Assembly: GCA_900239685.1 (NCBI GenBank)
Contig: OENT01000089.1
Span: 2,761 to 66,760, forward strand
Source: Rotaria macrura
Lineage: Eukaryota > Rotifera > Eurotatoria > Philodinida > Philodinidae
Direction of reading: 5' to 3'
DNA: 64,000 nt
Made by a program: the position numbers and the translations under genes. Shown here piece after piece: positions 48,870 through 60,265 of this stretch. The notes under the pieces are model-generated. The model saw only the letters and a list, made by a program, of their open reading frames with translations, was not told where the DNA came from and did no database searches. Position 1 is the stretch's first letter. Each line of letters begins with the position of its first letter.

Positions 48870-51800
48870 ATTGATATTCAACAACTCGAATTGCGTACTT
48901 CAATCAAATGAGTTCTATATTTGACATAACACCAGTAAAATGATGAAAAGAAACAAAACACTAACTGCTGCACATTTCTATTTGTCTAATTTACTTCAAT
49001 CAAAATGTTTGTTCACCGCCATCTTTTGAATAAAATATGAATGGTTATAGTTACAATTATTTCTGCTTGTTTCTTTCCTTTGCATGCATGTATGCCATGA
49101 AATGAATTATAGTTGATCAACTAGTAACTTGGAGGTCGATGTATCGGCAAAAGATGGTCAAGTTGGTTAGAGTATTAAACGAATGCATATGTGGACGTTC
49201 GAATCTACCTCATAGAGTATTGTCGCTCAATGATGATTTTGAAATATTTGATAAATTTCATGAAATATTTTCAAAAACCTATCTGCCTTTCTTGGACTGA
49301 GAGTGACAAAGAATAATTTCTTTTCTACGAAGAAAAAAATGTTACACTCAAAAATAAGGAATATTAATTAAAATCTTCTATTTTTTAGAAAATGTTCATG
49401 TTAGTTCTTTTGTTTTTTCTATGTCACTCAAAATTCATGCAGGTATTTTTCTTTTGATTTCTATGATTTATTCTCGAAAACAAAATATTTCTATTTCAGT
49501 AAAATGTTTAACACGAGAGAGTCAGTGTCTAATTTAGATATGATTATTGTATACTGATTTCGGACCAGAGATAGAATATATGGATTCTCATGTAGAATAT
49601 TTTTAATTCGAACAATTCTATTAGTGAGAAATTATTTTATCAACAAAAATAAATTCATTTCGAATTTTTTTCTAGTTGTGAAAAATAATTTCCATCAACT
49701 AACACTGTATGTTTGTATTCATATTCTCATGAAAATTCTGGTCAAATCGAATAATGGATGTGTAAAATATTAGTATCGATGTTCGAATCTACCTTCGAGA
49801 CTAGAGTCAGGGATGTCTCTTTTCAGTGGCACATAACTGTTCATGCTCTCGATATATGAAATTTATCAACAATTGGTAGTAAAACATTCGACGAATAATA
49901 TTCGTGGAATGATACACCTCAAATTGTTGAACATTTTTATTTTTCATTATTGAGAAAATCGAAAACACAAAGCATTGACACAAGTGCAGATATGCAAGCA
50001 AGATTTTTTTATTTCAGCAAAGAATTTCTACGTATTTTATCTTGTGTTTACGGTTTTCGATTCCAAGTTCTTGTCGACTGACATTTACTGAAAACAATCA
50101 AATTGGCTAGTTGTCTAATTGCATTGAATAAATTTTTAACACGTGAATGAGCAAGTCTCTGGCGATCACTGATGATTTGTAATTTTTTTCTTTTGCCATA
50201 GTAATATATTTTGTATTGCAAAGAAATGCTTGGTATGTTGTTTTGCTATTGTATATATTGAAACATGCACAGATATTTTTTGCTAATGAAAGATTTATAA
50301 GAAATCTTTCGTGAAAATATTCAATATCAAATCAGTCTCATGTAGCAGATTATTGCATCTGGCGATAATATTCTAGTGTCATCAATGAAATATTTGAAAG
50401 AAATCAAGAATCAAACGATCTATAGATATACATAGATTGATGAAAACGTCCATTTATCTAGCGAAACGTAGAATGCTATCCTGATAGTATCGATCGGTTA
50501 TGCCAAAACTATGACTGATGCGTATAGATCGTTTTCAAGTACATTTGAAAACATGTTGACAATATTTGATCTATTGGGACTGCTGTAGTGAGATATGATT
50601 TATTCATAATATTCGATAAAATCATGTTATTTTAATAATGCACTAATATATGCGTTGAATAACGCTTCATGAATAACATCAATCCCTTCATCATAATCAA
50701 TAACTCTATTTACATGCAGTAATTCAAAGTTCATGATACTACTGATCCGAGACGACGGATCTCTAATTTTGTCTTTTAAATCGAAACTAACATAGAACAA
50801 CGAAGTAATCCTTTATGATTTCATCACGGCTTGAGTAATATCCTAAAACTATTTTTCCGAATATCATATCTCTTTGATTCAACTGTATAAATTATTTCTT
50901 GTTGAAATAAAATGTCGATACTCCGTACAAAAAAAACTACAAAACTATTCTTAAATTTGATGAATACGTCATTTGTTAATTATAATTTTCTCAGTAGAAT
51001 TACTAACGTTATAATGTTCAGTGTCAATGAGCTTCAAAATTCAGACGATTTTATTTTGATAATTCAATGATTTGTTTAGAAACATAACATTGATAGTCTT
51101 TTAAATCTTCTTCTAGTTGACTTTATAGCAAAAAATAGAATATATATGCAAACAATACATGGTATTCGTATATTGCAGTATCATTACGTTCCATTTTTTA
51201 ATGGTCAAAAGTAAAGAAATGAATGACTGTTTGTATGCACATAACGATGATTAGTACTTCTAAAACGCTGAATTTCGTTCTTCTGATAATCTATTGAAGT
51301 CAATATCTGTAAAGTAATTATTAAACGTCTGTATGATACTTATAATCAACGTTAAAAATATTGAAACATCATAGATATCTTTCTTACATAAGAAACAACA
51401 TTATTTTCTCATGTCAACTACTTCATAATAATAGTTTTCTACGTTCATTGAAACTATGCATTTTATGCAACTGAAACGAATGGTAAATGTGTTCTGTAAA
51501 AAGTTCAGATACACCATCATTAACCTATATTTACTAGTTTTCTTAAGTTTATCTCTATCTAATCATATAGTTCTCAATTGATTCATTTCGTATGTTGATA
51601 AGAAAATCAACTAGTTTCTAAAAAATGGTAAAATAAAAGTTTTTCAAACTAATATTTTACTCAGATCAAATCCAATTGTTGTGAAAATAAGTTTAGATCT
51701 ATAGAAATCTATCACTAAATTAGATTAAGATTACATGAATCAATGCAGTAACTTTTGCTCCCTTCAAGTATATATGAATGGGAAAGATTGTAATGACTAG

Positions 51801-52429
51801 GCAATTTATAAATGAGTTGACAACAATCAAAAAATGACATTCTAATAAATGAAATCGTCCAAAATTCACTACATGTTCAATTAAACTGAGGAATACGATG
51901 ATGAATGCAAAATATCTCGAAATTGATTCGCTTTCTTATTAAGGTACGAAATAAATCGAATAAGAATCCTAGGTTTAGATAGAGTAATCATTGCTGTATC
52001 TAATGATATAGAAATTTTAAAACAACTTCTGGCTTCGTGTAAAAATACAATAGACTGAAGAAGACAAGTAAATATAATTAGGTGAATCATGCTGTACATT
52101 ATACAGTAACAATGTCAAACAATTGTTAACGTCATGGATTGATAAAACAAAATGATTTCATCTCATTTTTAAATTCGAATAAAAAGTCAATTGTTTTATA
52201 TTAAATTTCTATAGGAAAGCCTTTCGAGCTATGGATTGTCTTATATGCTTGATACTTGAAAGTAGAATGCTCGTGTATCTATTATATTCTTAATGAATTA
52301 GACCAAAAGGTTTTCTATTGTAATTTTCTTTATTTTCGATTTGCTTTTAAGACGAAAATATAAATAAATTGTTCTTCGATATCAAATAGCGCCTTGTCTG
52401 TAGCGTGAAATTTTTTCTTCGTTTCGATC
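48870..52429. other. 3.5 kb without a recognised gene
   Basis: AT-rich. It contains two tRNA-like B-box words (see 49150-49220 and about 49770-49800). Open frames at 49807-50001 and 51881-52099 (minus) have no motif. Confidence 0.4.
49150..49220 (+). repeat. Degenerate tRNA-like / SINE-head sequence
   Basis: The segment has an A-box-like TGGTCAAGTTGG and, 27 nt later, a B-box-like GTTCGAATCTACC, the internal RNA polymerase III promoter layout of a tRNA. The acceptor and T stems do not pair well, so a functional tRNA is unlikely. A second B-box-like copy (GTTCGAATCTACC) lies near 49781. Decayed tRNA-derived SINEs or tRNA pseudogenes are the likely explanation. Confidence 0.3.
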
Positions 52430-55400
52430 ATGTGTTTACTTTATCTTATTTGTGTCTTATTTTCGAATCCAGTACATGGAAATAATTCTAGTATGCGGGG
52501 GATCAAAACAATTGAAGAACTGCATCCTTTAACTATGTACGATCAAGTAGATGACGTTTTCGAAATGTTCAGGCTTGATTCTAATTGGGAAAACGCTCAA
52601 TCGATGCCTCTAGTCGAATCTGAAGAACCATCACCAATACCTACGTGTTTATATGATAAAGTTTGTGGAGCTGGAAAATTAATAGATGGAAATCGTAATA
52701 AATTTCAAACATCGAATCCATATCCTGTTAATTATTTGCGTGTGAATCCTAATTCGGTACATCATATATTTATGGTTCGACATGGTAAAATGAAATCAAG
52801 AAAAGAATGAATAAGAAAAAAAAAATATTTTTTTTCATTAACTAATCTAGGAGTAAATTATTATACAGAAGCAGAAGGAACATCACATTTACTTCGCTAT
52901 GGAAAATATCAAGCTCGAATAGCAGGTCATAATATTAAGAAAAGCATACTTAAAGTCATCTTAAAGCATGGTGTTTTAACACGACCAATTAAATTAGTTA
53001 CAAGTGAAAGTCTATGTGCCTATGAAACTCTGCATTTTATTCGCTTGCAAATGGGTAATAGTTTTCAATATGAAAACGAACTTATCCGAGATACTGGTCT
53101 TACTGAAGCCTTGTATAATTACGCTAAAAAATGTTCGATTTATTTTACGAAAAAAAAATTCATTTTCACTTTTAGTTATCATAAACAACAGCGTAATCGC
53201 TGGCATCATTTTGTTCGAAACTATTTCCTGCCATCTCCATCAAAGCGACGTGAGCATACAGTTACAATTGTAGTTACTCATGGAAATCTTCTCACAACTT
53301 TTCATCATATCATCACACAATATTTTCATTATTTTCGAAATCCACGAGCTGAATCGTTCATGAAATTTTATCTACCTATAAGATCTGAAATATCACACGG
53401 TGAAACACACCATTATCGTATTGTAGGAACTCAGTTACCTATAACAGAAGAGATTTTACGTGTGAATAGTATTCCGGTAACTAGTCATCATGCACAATTA
53501 CGACGAAGTAGTTTTTATGCATGGGCTGCTCTTCATAAATGCAATGTAAGTGGGAAAAAAAAACAATGAATCTATCGAAATTCTAAAGAAGCCATTTCAC
53601 AGCTTCGCCTCATTATTGATTTTCTACTAGTGTTTGCTTAAAATACATGCAAACTTTCAATAGATGTTTGATCTTTTGGAGATAAAATATGTTTACATTC
53701 GCAAGATCATCAGTAAATAAGTATTTTCTCGTATTTAATATGCTAAAATCAAGCTGACCAGCGTATTATCTTGCAAGATGGTCATGAAAAACTGTTGAAA
53801 TGCTACTAACCTATTTGGAGCTTTGACATGGTGCTGTGAAACAGAATGATTCAATAGGAATAAATCGAAAAAATTCATTTTTCATTATCTAAAGCAAAGA
53901 AATCTATTCGACAAGACGATGAATCACAACATGAGATTTCTTTTCTGAACACCATACGCCTAAAAATACTTTATTACACAATTTTATCTCTATTTGAATT
54001 GTCCGGTCAATATTGACTGCGTGTCTATCGTGACTTAAAATTTTCATATACTTCATTGTAGACTTTCTATAGCTATTGAACCATCTGAAAAATTATTTGT
54101 AGATTGAACACATTCTCGAAGTTCTAGCTCAGTCTACATTTGTGAAATCAAATCCACGAAAGAACTAATTAAGCACTTACACTGCCAACTATTTGTGATA
54201 GGATGTTTTGTATTTTGGTAATTCTCACACAAAAATAGTATCATTCTGAGAAAAAGCATTGGTATTTTGTTGGGTACCAAACCGATAGTTTTGCTGTCTT
54301 TCTCTCTGTCTATTTTATTCCAAAGATGAAGATATCATCTTCAGTGATTGCTGTTCACATTTAAAACCTTCAACCTTTTTTTGGCTGTCATAAGAGAATG
54401 ATTGTTTTATCAAATTGTTCCTTGTTTCATTGCATGGAAGATAGAGTATCAAAGAAATAATCATTTTTTTTTCGCGTTTAATTAGTTAAGATGTAGCTTC
54501 TTTGAAAATTTGGAATTTTTTCAGAAAAAAACTTTCTTTGAACATACCAAGAGAAATGGAATGTTGAACATAATCGAAACCACAGTAAAAACTTTCGTTG
54601 AAAATAATATAGTACAATTTATTCAGATGCAGGATAAATATATTATCATGTAACATCTGTAACTACTTCGAAAAGCATCAATTTCTGAATGAATGTATTT
54701 ATTATAGAAAAGTAAAAACGAATAAGTTCCGTCATAATTAGCAATGTAGAATTTAACGAAATTATTGTTTATCAACAATCATTACTTTTAATAGACTGCT
54801 AATAACAATGAATTATGTTTTAAATAGAATTTAGCTTCTTCGATTTCGACAAATTACTTTCTTTCATTTAGGCTTCTTATGGTCGCGAAAATATGCATGA
54901 TTTTCTTCAGGCAGGCTTCTTGTATATGATGTTCGATCCCAAACACTTCCAAAATACAATAAATGGTTATTTACAAATTGTTCTTTCAGAATTACAACAT
55001 GAATATTCATCACACATACTACCCATGCTGCAGTTTACTTGTCGTCGTTATCTTTTTCGTTTACAAAATCTTAAAATAAATACGGACTTCGATTCATTTG
55101 ATCGATTCCATCCACCCATACCTATTCCTGAAACACCAAAAGAAGAAAGATCATACCTAAGTTTTGCATTGCAACCATTTACTCCATATGCAATGCCATT
55201 TCCAGTTAAAAATTTAATACAAAAATTCAACGGAATTCAAAGATTATCTTACAGAGCTGTTCAAAAAGCAGCTATTCATTCGTCGTCAAAAGTACTTTTA
55301 TTTATGGTTCGACATGATAAGTAGACATTTAATAATAAGAAACAATAATAGTTCCTTTGTTTTTCCTTATTCTACGTCTCAATATCGATACTGGTGATGA

Positions 55401-58003
55401 AGGATCATCATATTTGACGCGCATTGGTGTTACTCAAATGCAAAGCATTGCATCACTCCTATTGAATATTATTATTAATAATCAGAAGATGTTGTCTGGA
55501 AACGGTCGTCTATTTCCTGTCAGCATAGTGTCTGAACCAACCATACAATCAACTGAATCATGTCATCATATTCGAAACGTGCTAGTTAGCAATAACGTGA
55601 GGACAGCACAACAAGTTACTGATATTGGCCTTACGTTTAATTATAATGAAAAAAGTATGCTTATTAGTTGTTGTAATGAACGAGATAAAAATTTTGTCAT
55701 CTTTCCATCTCCTTTGTCTACTTCGTATTCGTGGTGTGATGTGCATGTAGAAATTTCGTAAACGTTCATACACGTGCTTCACTAATATTGCAAATATAAG
55801 ATAATGAGCCTATAGCTTGACTGTTGCAACAAAATCAGAGTTACTTTTGATCATAAAAGATTAAGCTGCTGTTTCTTTTTTATTTGATCTTTGAAAACAT
55901 GTACGCTTATCAATTTACGTTCTTCATTTTCGGAATTTTGTGGCAATTATTAACTGTTAATGAAGTTCATCAACTATTCACAACAAAGTAGACGTTCTTG
56001 TTTTTTGTGACTATTGGGAAGGAAAATTATCTCGTAATAATAACTGATTGAAAGACAGAAACAGTTCAATGCATCGAGTATAAACTTTGTTTTCTTTTTA
56101 GCAGACCAATTTTATGTAGCAATTTATTTGAAATATGTTTTCAGTTAATTGAATATTTTATTCAAAAAGGCAACTTTGCTAACATAAAGAACAACGTTGA
56201 AGCTGAGATCACTGTTTTATTTCAATCACAAATGTAGTCAGACATGCTGCCCACTGACTGGTATGATCTAGTTCAATTATAGAAACTTGACTAGCAGTAG
56301 TTTTAAATGTGATTCAGAATTTAATCGAGCCGTCTATCCTTAGTTGAATATTCTTGTAACTAAAAAGAAAACGTTGACTGAGCCTCGAATATGTAATCTA
56401 AACTATCAATAAATAGTTATATAAGTAATGAAAGTCAAATGAAATCCTAGTGAATAATTATTATCAAAACGAATCGTTGTAACACAACGATACAGGTTCT
56501 TCATGATAGTAGACGTTTTAGCTAAATTTCTCGTCTAGATGAGAGATCGTCTAGTTTCAGGTATGCACATACAGTGTAGGAGTTATAGAAAAAGCACAAA
56601 AGTCTTAGAGCCGCAATGTAATTCTCGACGACCAGTTTCTTTCCGACTCTTTCCTCACAGGTACTAAAAAAGCAACCAACAATGTAGTTTCCTTCATATA
56701 ATCTGAGAGAAATCATGCTTCTGGGATAAAATTCGTAGTGATATTTTAGTACTTCAAAGTTCAGATTTCTCGATCATCTATTATTAAGTGTATGAATACA
56801 AGAGGGAAAGAGAAGTAGAAAATAACGTTTTCTACTACTTTAAATGAAAATTCTCTTGATCGATTTATTTAGAAAAAATTGCTTTCGGTTTATTTTTAAG
56901 GAGAACTGGCCAGTATTGCTAAGAACCAGCGCATTCAATTTCATTACATGATACAAGAGTACCTTACACCGGATACCCAAAATGCAGCAATTCCATCGTT
57001 GAAAGTTCATATTTTATGTGGCGATGGTCGTTTATTTTCAGCTTTCGATCAACAACTGCTAACAAATACAAGCTCTCTTAAACCATTCAAGCGTTTACCT
57101 ACTGATTTTTCACCTATTCGTAGTAAAATAGCACTAGGAGATGCCTTATTTTTAGAAGCTAAGGGTTATCTTCGATTGAAACATCATAAGCCCATAGAAG
57201 TGTTTGGTTATAATGAACTTGATAACGAGCGAAAATTATTGTCATTGCAACCACTGCAATTACAACTCCAAGATTTAGAAGATTGGATTAAGAGTTCACA
57301 TGGCAACTGTACAATATCTTATCTCCTCGAACATAAAGAAGATTTATGGTTATCATTAGTATCTTTAAACACATCTGTTCGATTGAGCGATAGTGTAAGA
57401 CTTAGAAGTGAATGGAATCCATATATTACTGGTATACCAATACTCACCTGCAATTTTTCTTGTTTTACTATAAAAAAAATGAATTTTTTAGCACTATTAA
57501 TACAAACGTGTCGTGTTTACATTACATTGAAAACTCAAATTCGATTTCGTATGAAAATAGAAGCAAATATATGGTACCCAGGAAAGAATCCAATTTATCA
57601 CCACTCACAAGAAATACCAAGAGTTTCTGAGTTAGTAGATTTTCCTCTTCACAAGCAAATACTGTTAATCCCAAAACAATGGAAAGTCCAAGATACTTCA
57701 ACATCCACTCAGCAAATACCATATAAGCCAATATCAATAGTATCGGTTGCTTTTCCGTACTGTAAACACGTAGCAGCAGAACCATGCGTAACAAATGAAG
57801 ATGTCCCACAATACTTTCATCAAACAGCAATACCTACACATGGTTTGAAACACGGTACGCCTCACTTTTACGAACAAATACCGACAACAGCAACTATCAG
57901 AAATCAAGGTATTTCGCAACATAATCAAGGAGCTAGAGGCACTTCCTGTCGACAATCTAAATGTTCCTCAACTCCTACAACAAACAAAAGCTTTAGACAA
58001 TAG
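52430..58003 (+). CDS. Two-domain PGAM5-like histidine phosphatase-family protein
   Basis: Six exons (52430-52784, 52851-53545, 54872-55316, 55376-55654, 56901-57431, 57492-58003) keep one frame for about 938 residues. The N-terminus MCLLYLICVLFSNPVHG is a signal peptide or anchor. Domain 1 has a DSNWEN segment recalling the PGAM5 WDPNWD motif, then HHIFMVRHG (His118) and VVTHGNLL (His262); the family Arg of the SxxxRAxET motif is Cys (SESLCAYET). Domain 2 repeats the layout: LLFMVRHG (His498), EGSSYLTR matching EGTSHLLR of domain 1, but the Arg is Gln (IQSTES) and the second catalytic His is Asp633 (LCGDGRLF). PGAM5 is a protein Ser/Thr/His phosphatase. Domain 1 may be active, domain 2 probably not. 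The intron inside the domain-2 RHG codon has AT-AC ends. Introns of 1326 and 1246 bp flank domain 2. The C-terminal tail is Gln/Thr-rich with an uncertain end. Confidence 0.7.
55317..55375 (+). other. 59-bp intron with AT-AC ends
   Basis: The intron starts ATAAGTAG and ends TTATTCTAC. Removing exactly these 59 bases joins RH to GLNIDTGDEG in frame, matching domain 1, where a normal 66-bp GT-AG intron (52785-52850) interrupts the same Gly codon at the same phase. The 5' end is a GTAAGT-like site with G1 changed to A, not the U12 consensus ATATCCTT, so it resembles AT-AC II introns handled by the major spliceosome. Confidence 0.65.
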
Positions 58004-58124
58004 GAATGACGATATTTCTCAATATAATCAGCAAGAAACATTACCCGTATGTGGTAGGAATGAAATTGCTGTTCAACACGATCAACAAACCAGAATGGAT
58101 GCTGGATATCACAGATATCCATAA

Positions 58125-59030
58125 AAGGAAAATACGATCTAATATTAGTTTTTGTGTTTGTGTTTGTTACTTTCAGTCGTTTATGTATCACTTTTATGAA
58201 ATTTTTCGAGAATAAATTAACTGATGAAGTATATATATATATATATACGTACAGATCTCCCTTTTAATCTATAATACAATTAAATTTGCATGCGATTAGT
58301 GTTCGAAATTCATTATATAGTCGAGACCGGATACATTGCTTTTCTCACGACATCATATGTCCTTCAATTTCGACGACAAAAAGAAAAAAAGAAGTTGTAA
58401 TTGTTGTTGTTGTTATGTGATATAATCAAAAGGCAGTAACATGTTAGCCAATTTTCTGAACCGATTACATGAATGTAAACAACAGTATCTTCTTGCGTTT
58501 GTACCAATTTCATACTCATCATTCTTATTCTGTGTATCCCATCTGTTTGCTAGATGACATAAGGAGTAAGGACGCATGTTCAAGTATCTACAACTATCGT
58601 CCATGCAATTATTCTCTAGTTAACATATATATATGTATATATACATTCTTTGTCATTTACTTACTTGGCACACATAGACATTGGAAACGAAATGCAAATT
58701 TTCTTTGATAGAGATTAAAATTAGGTCATCATATGACATAAAGAAAGAAAGGACCTTTGCTTGATTATCCTCATCAACATTATTTGATGAACAGCGTACA
58801 ACAGTTTTGAAGTGACCTTTTCTGTTTCTTTTATTCTATTCATAATCTATGCTTTCACATAATCAAAAGCAATCTGTCTGTATATAAGAGAAATTGAAAA
58901 TAATGAATTTTATATTATTTCAATTAGTCTTTCTGTTCAATGAGTTTTGACTAGACGATAAAAACATGGTCCTTCGTTTTTCTTTCCTCATATACTTTTC
59001 ATGAACAAAAGAGATTCATTTTTCTGATAA
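58125..59030. other. Intergenic, no gene recognised
   Basis: It contains (AT)n microsatellites near 58230-58247 and 58627-58642. Open frames at 58413-58708 overlap antisense and look spurious. Confidence 0.35.
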
Positions 59031-59040
59031 CATATATGAG

Positions 59041-59151
59041 ATGGCACAACCCACGTACACGTGGATGAGTTTTTTCTAATTAATGCTGTCGACAATGATT
59101 TGCCTATGCTTGACCGATTTGTCAAGGATCAGCTTAATGGACTGATTGAGA
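59041..59151 (+). pseudogene. Possible orphan exon
   Basis: An open stretch reads DGTTHVHVDEFFLINAV and then LPMLDRFVKDQLNGLIEN, ending at a GTAAGACC donor-like site. Composition is protein-like and richer in GC than its surroundings, but there is no clear acceptor or partner exon. I cannot name a family. It may be a relic of a lost gene. Confidence 0.25.
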
Positions 59152-59254
59152 ATGTAAGACCTCTTGTTCATTTGCGGACACTGAAAAGATTTCTTTCATT
59201 TTTTTTTTAATCTGACATTTTATTCAATTTTTTTTTCTCTTAAATACATACTGT

Positions 59255-60265
59255 TCATTGAATATCGATGTTTTTATAAACAATATATAAAACAGGAAGA
59301 AAAAATCCTATTGAAAACATCCGTCGTCTACAATCATTGGACAATAAAGCACTTGCACGTTGATGTGTCAAAATATCTAATAGAACAGAGAGAGAGAGAG
59401 AGAGAAAATGTATTAATCAAATAAAAGTCAATCATTTTTCGTTTTTCGTCTCTGATTACCTCTTTGAACAAGTACTTTTGCAGTTAACTGTTGATGTTTA
59501 TAAACACATGTCCATATACCTGTATGATATATCTGTGCATGATTAATCATTAAGTATGATGTTAACATATTATCAAATTTCTTTTTTCTTATATGTACAT
59601 CATGAGGTTTCGTTCTATTTAATTGATTGGATAGAAAGTGCCATGTTATAGTGGATTTATTATGATCAACATTATTCATAAAAATACTACAATTCAATTT
59701 AATATTTGTATTCGGTTCTACATATATATGCGTAGGATGTATAATCATTGGTATTTGTATATGTAAATGTATATGTATGCTAACACTTGCTTTTCGATTA
59801 GTAATTTTACATATATATGTACCTTCATCGGATAGATTCACTTCATAAATTTCTAATGACCAAAATGAATCTTTTGTTGATGTTGAATAAAATGCTACTG
59901 AATAACGTTTATCAATTGTAAATAATTGTTTCCCAACAGCTAAAGGTGATGATGTTGATGTATGTGGATTCATTTTGAACCATGTTACATGATAATCACC
60001 TAAATCACGTATATGGCATGTTAGTACAGCTGTAGATGATAAATTTAATGTTTGATTATGTGTTTCAGTGAGAATTTGTGGAAATATATCATTAGCTGTT
60101 GTTATTGATATCATTAAAACAACTGAAGAAACCAAAAAAAGAAAAGAAATAATTAGTACTTTTAATAAGGATCGGCAAGGTTTTTTCCTTGTTCGCCGCC
60201 TATGAAAACAACTTACGAAGAATAAATAGGATGATATGTTTAACAATAAGAAATATGTTGTTCAT
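59255..60265 (-). CDS. Two-Ig-domain cell-surface protein
   Basis: My preferred model has three exons (60217-60265, 59460-60122, 59255-59376), summing exactly to 278 codons including stop. Exon 1 encodes MNNIFLIVKHIILFIL and splices at GTAAGT into LVLMISITTA, giving a textbook signal peptide. The single long open frame, which starts at 60246 instead, reads through the intron. Ig domain 1 has VLTCHI, the core Trp (VTWFKM) and DEGTYICKI. Ig domain 2 has IKLNCSI, TITWHFL and TGIWTCVY. Several N-x-S/T sites are present (NQT, NLS, NKS, NRT). Exon 3 supplies a hydrophobic C-terminal segment (MFSIGFFLPVLYIVY), either a membrane anchor or a GPI signal. It resembles lachesin/neurotrimin-like adhesion proteins, but the orthologue is not recognised. 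The 83-bp second intron carries a (GA)n run. Confidence 0.8.

Noticed and set aside
55317-55375. U12-type (minor spliceosome) classification of the AT-AC intron
   Set aside because: The donor ATAAGT does not fit ATATCCTT, and the only TTCCTTA-like branch word is too close to the 3' end (about 6 nt).
58225-58250. (AT)n, (GA)n and (TA)n tracts as regulatory elements
   Set aside because: Simple microsatellites expected in AT-rich DNA; no evidence of function.
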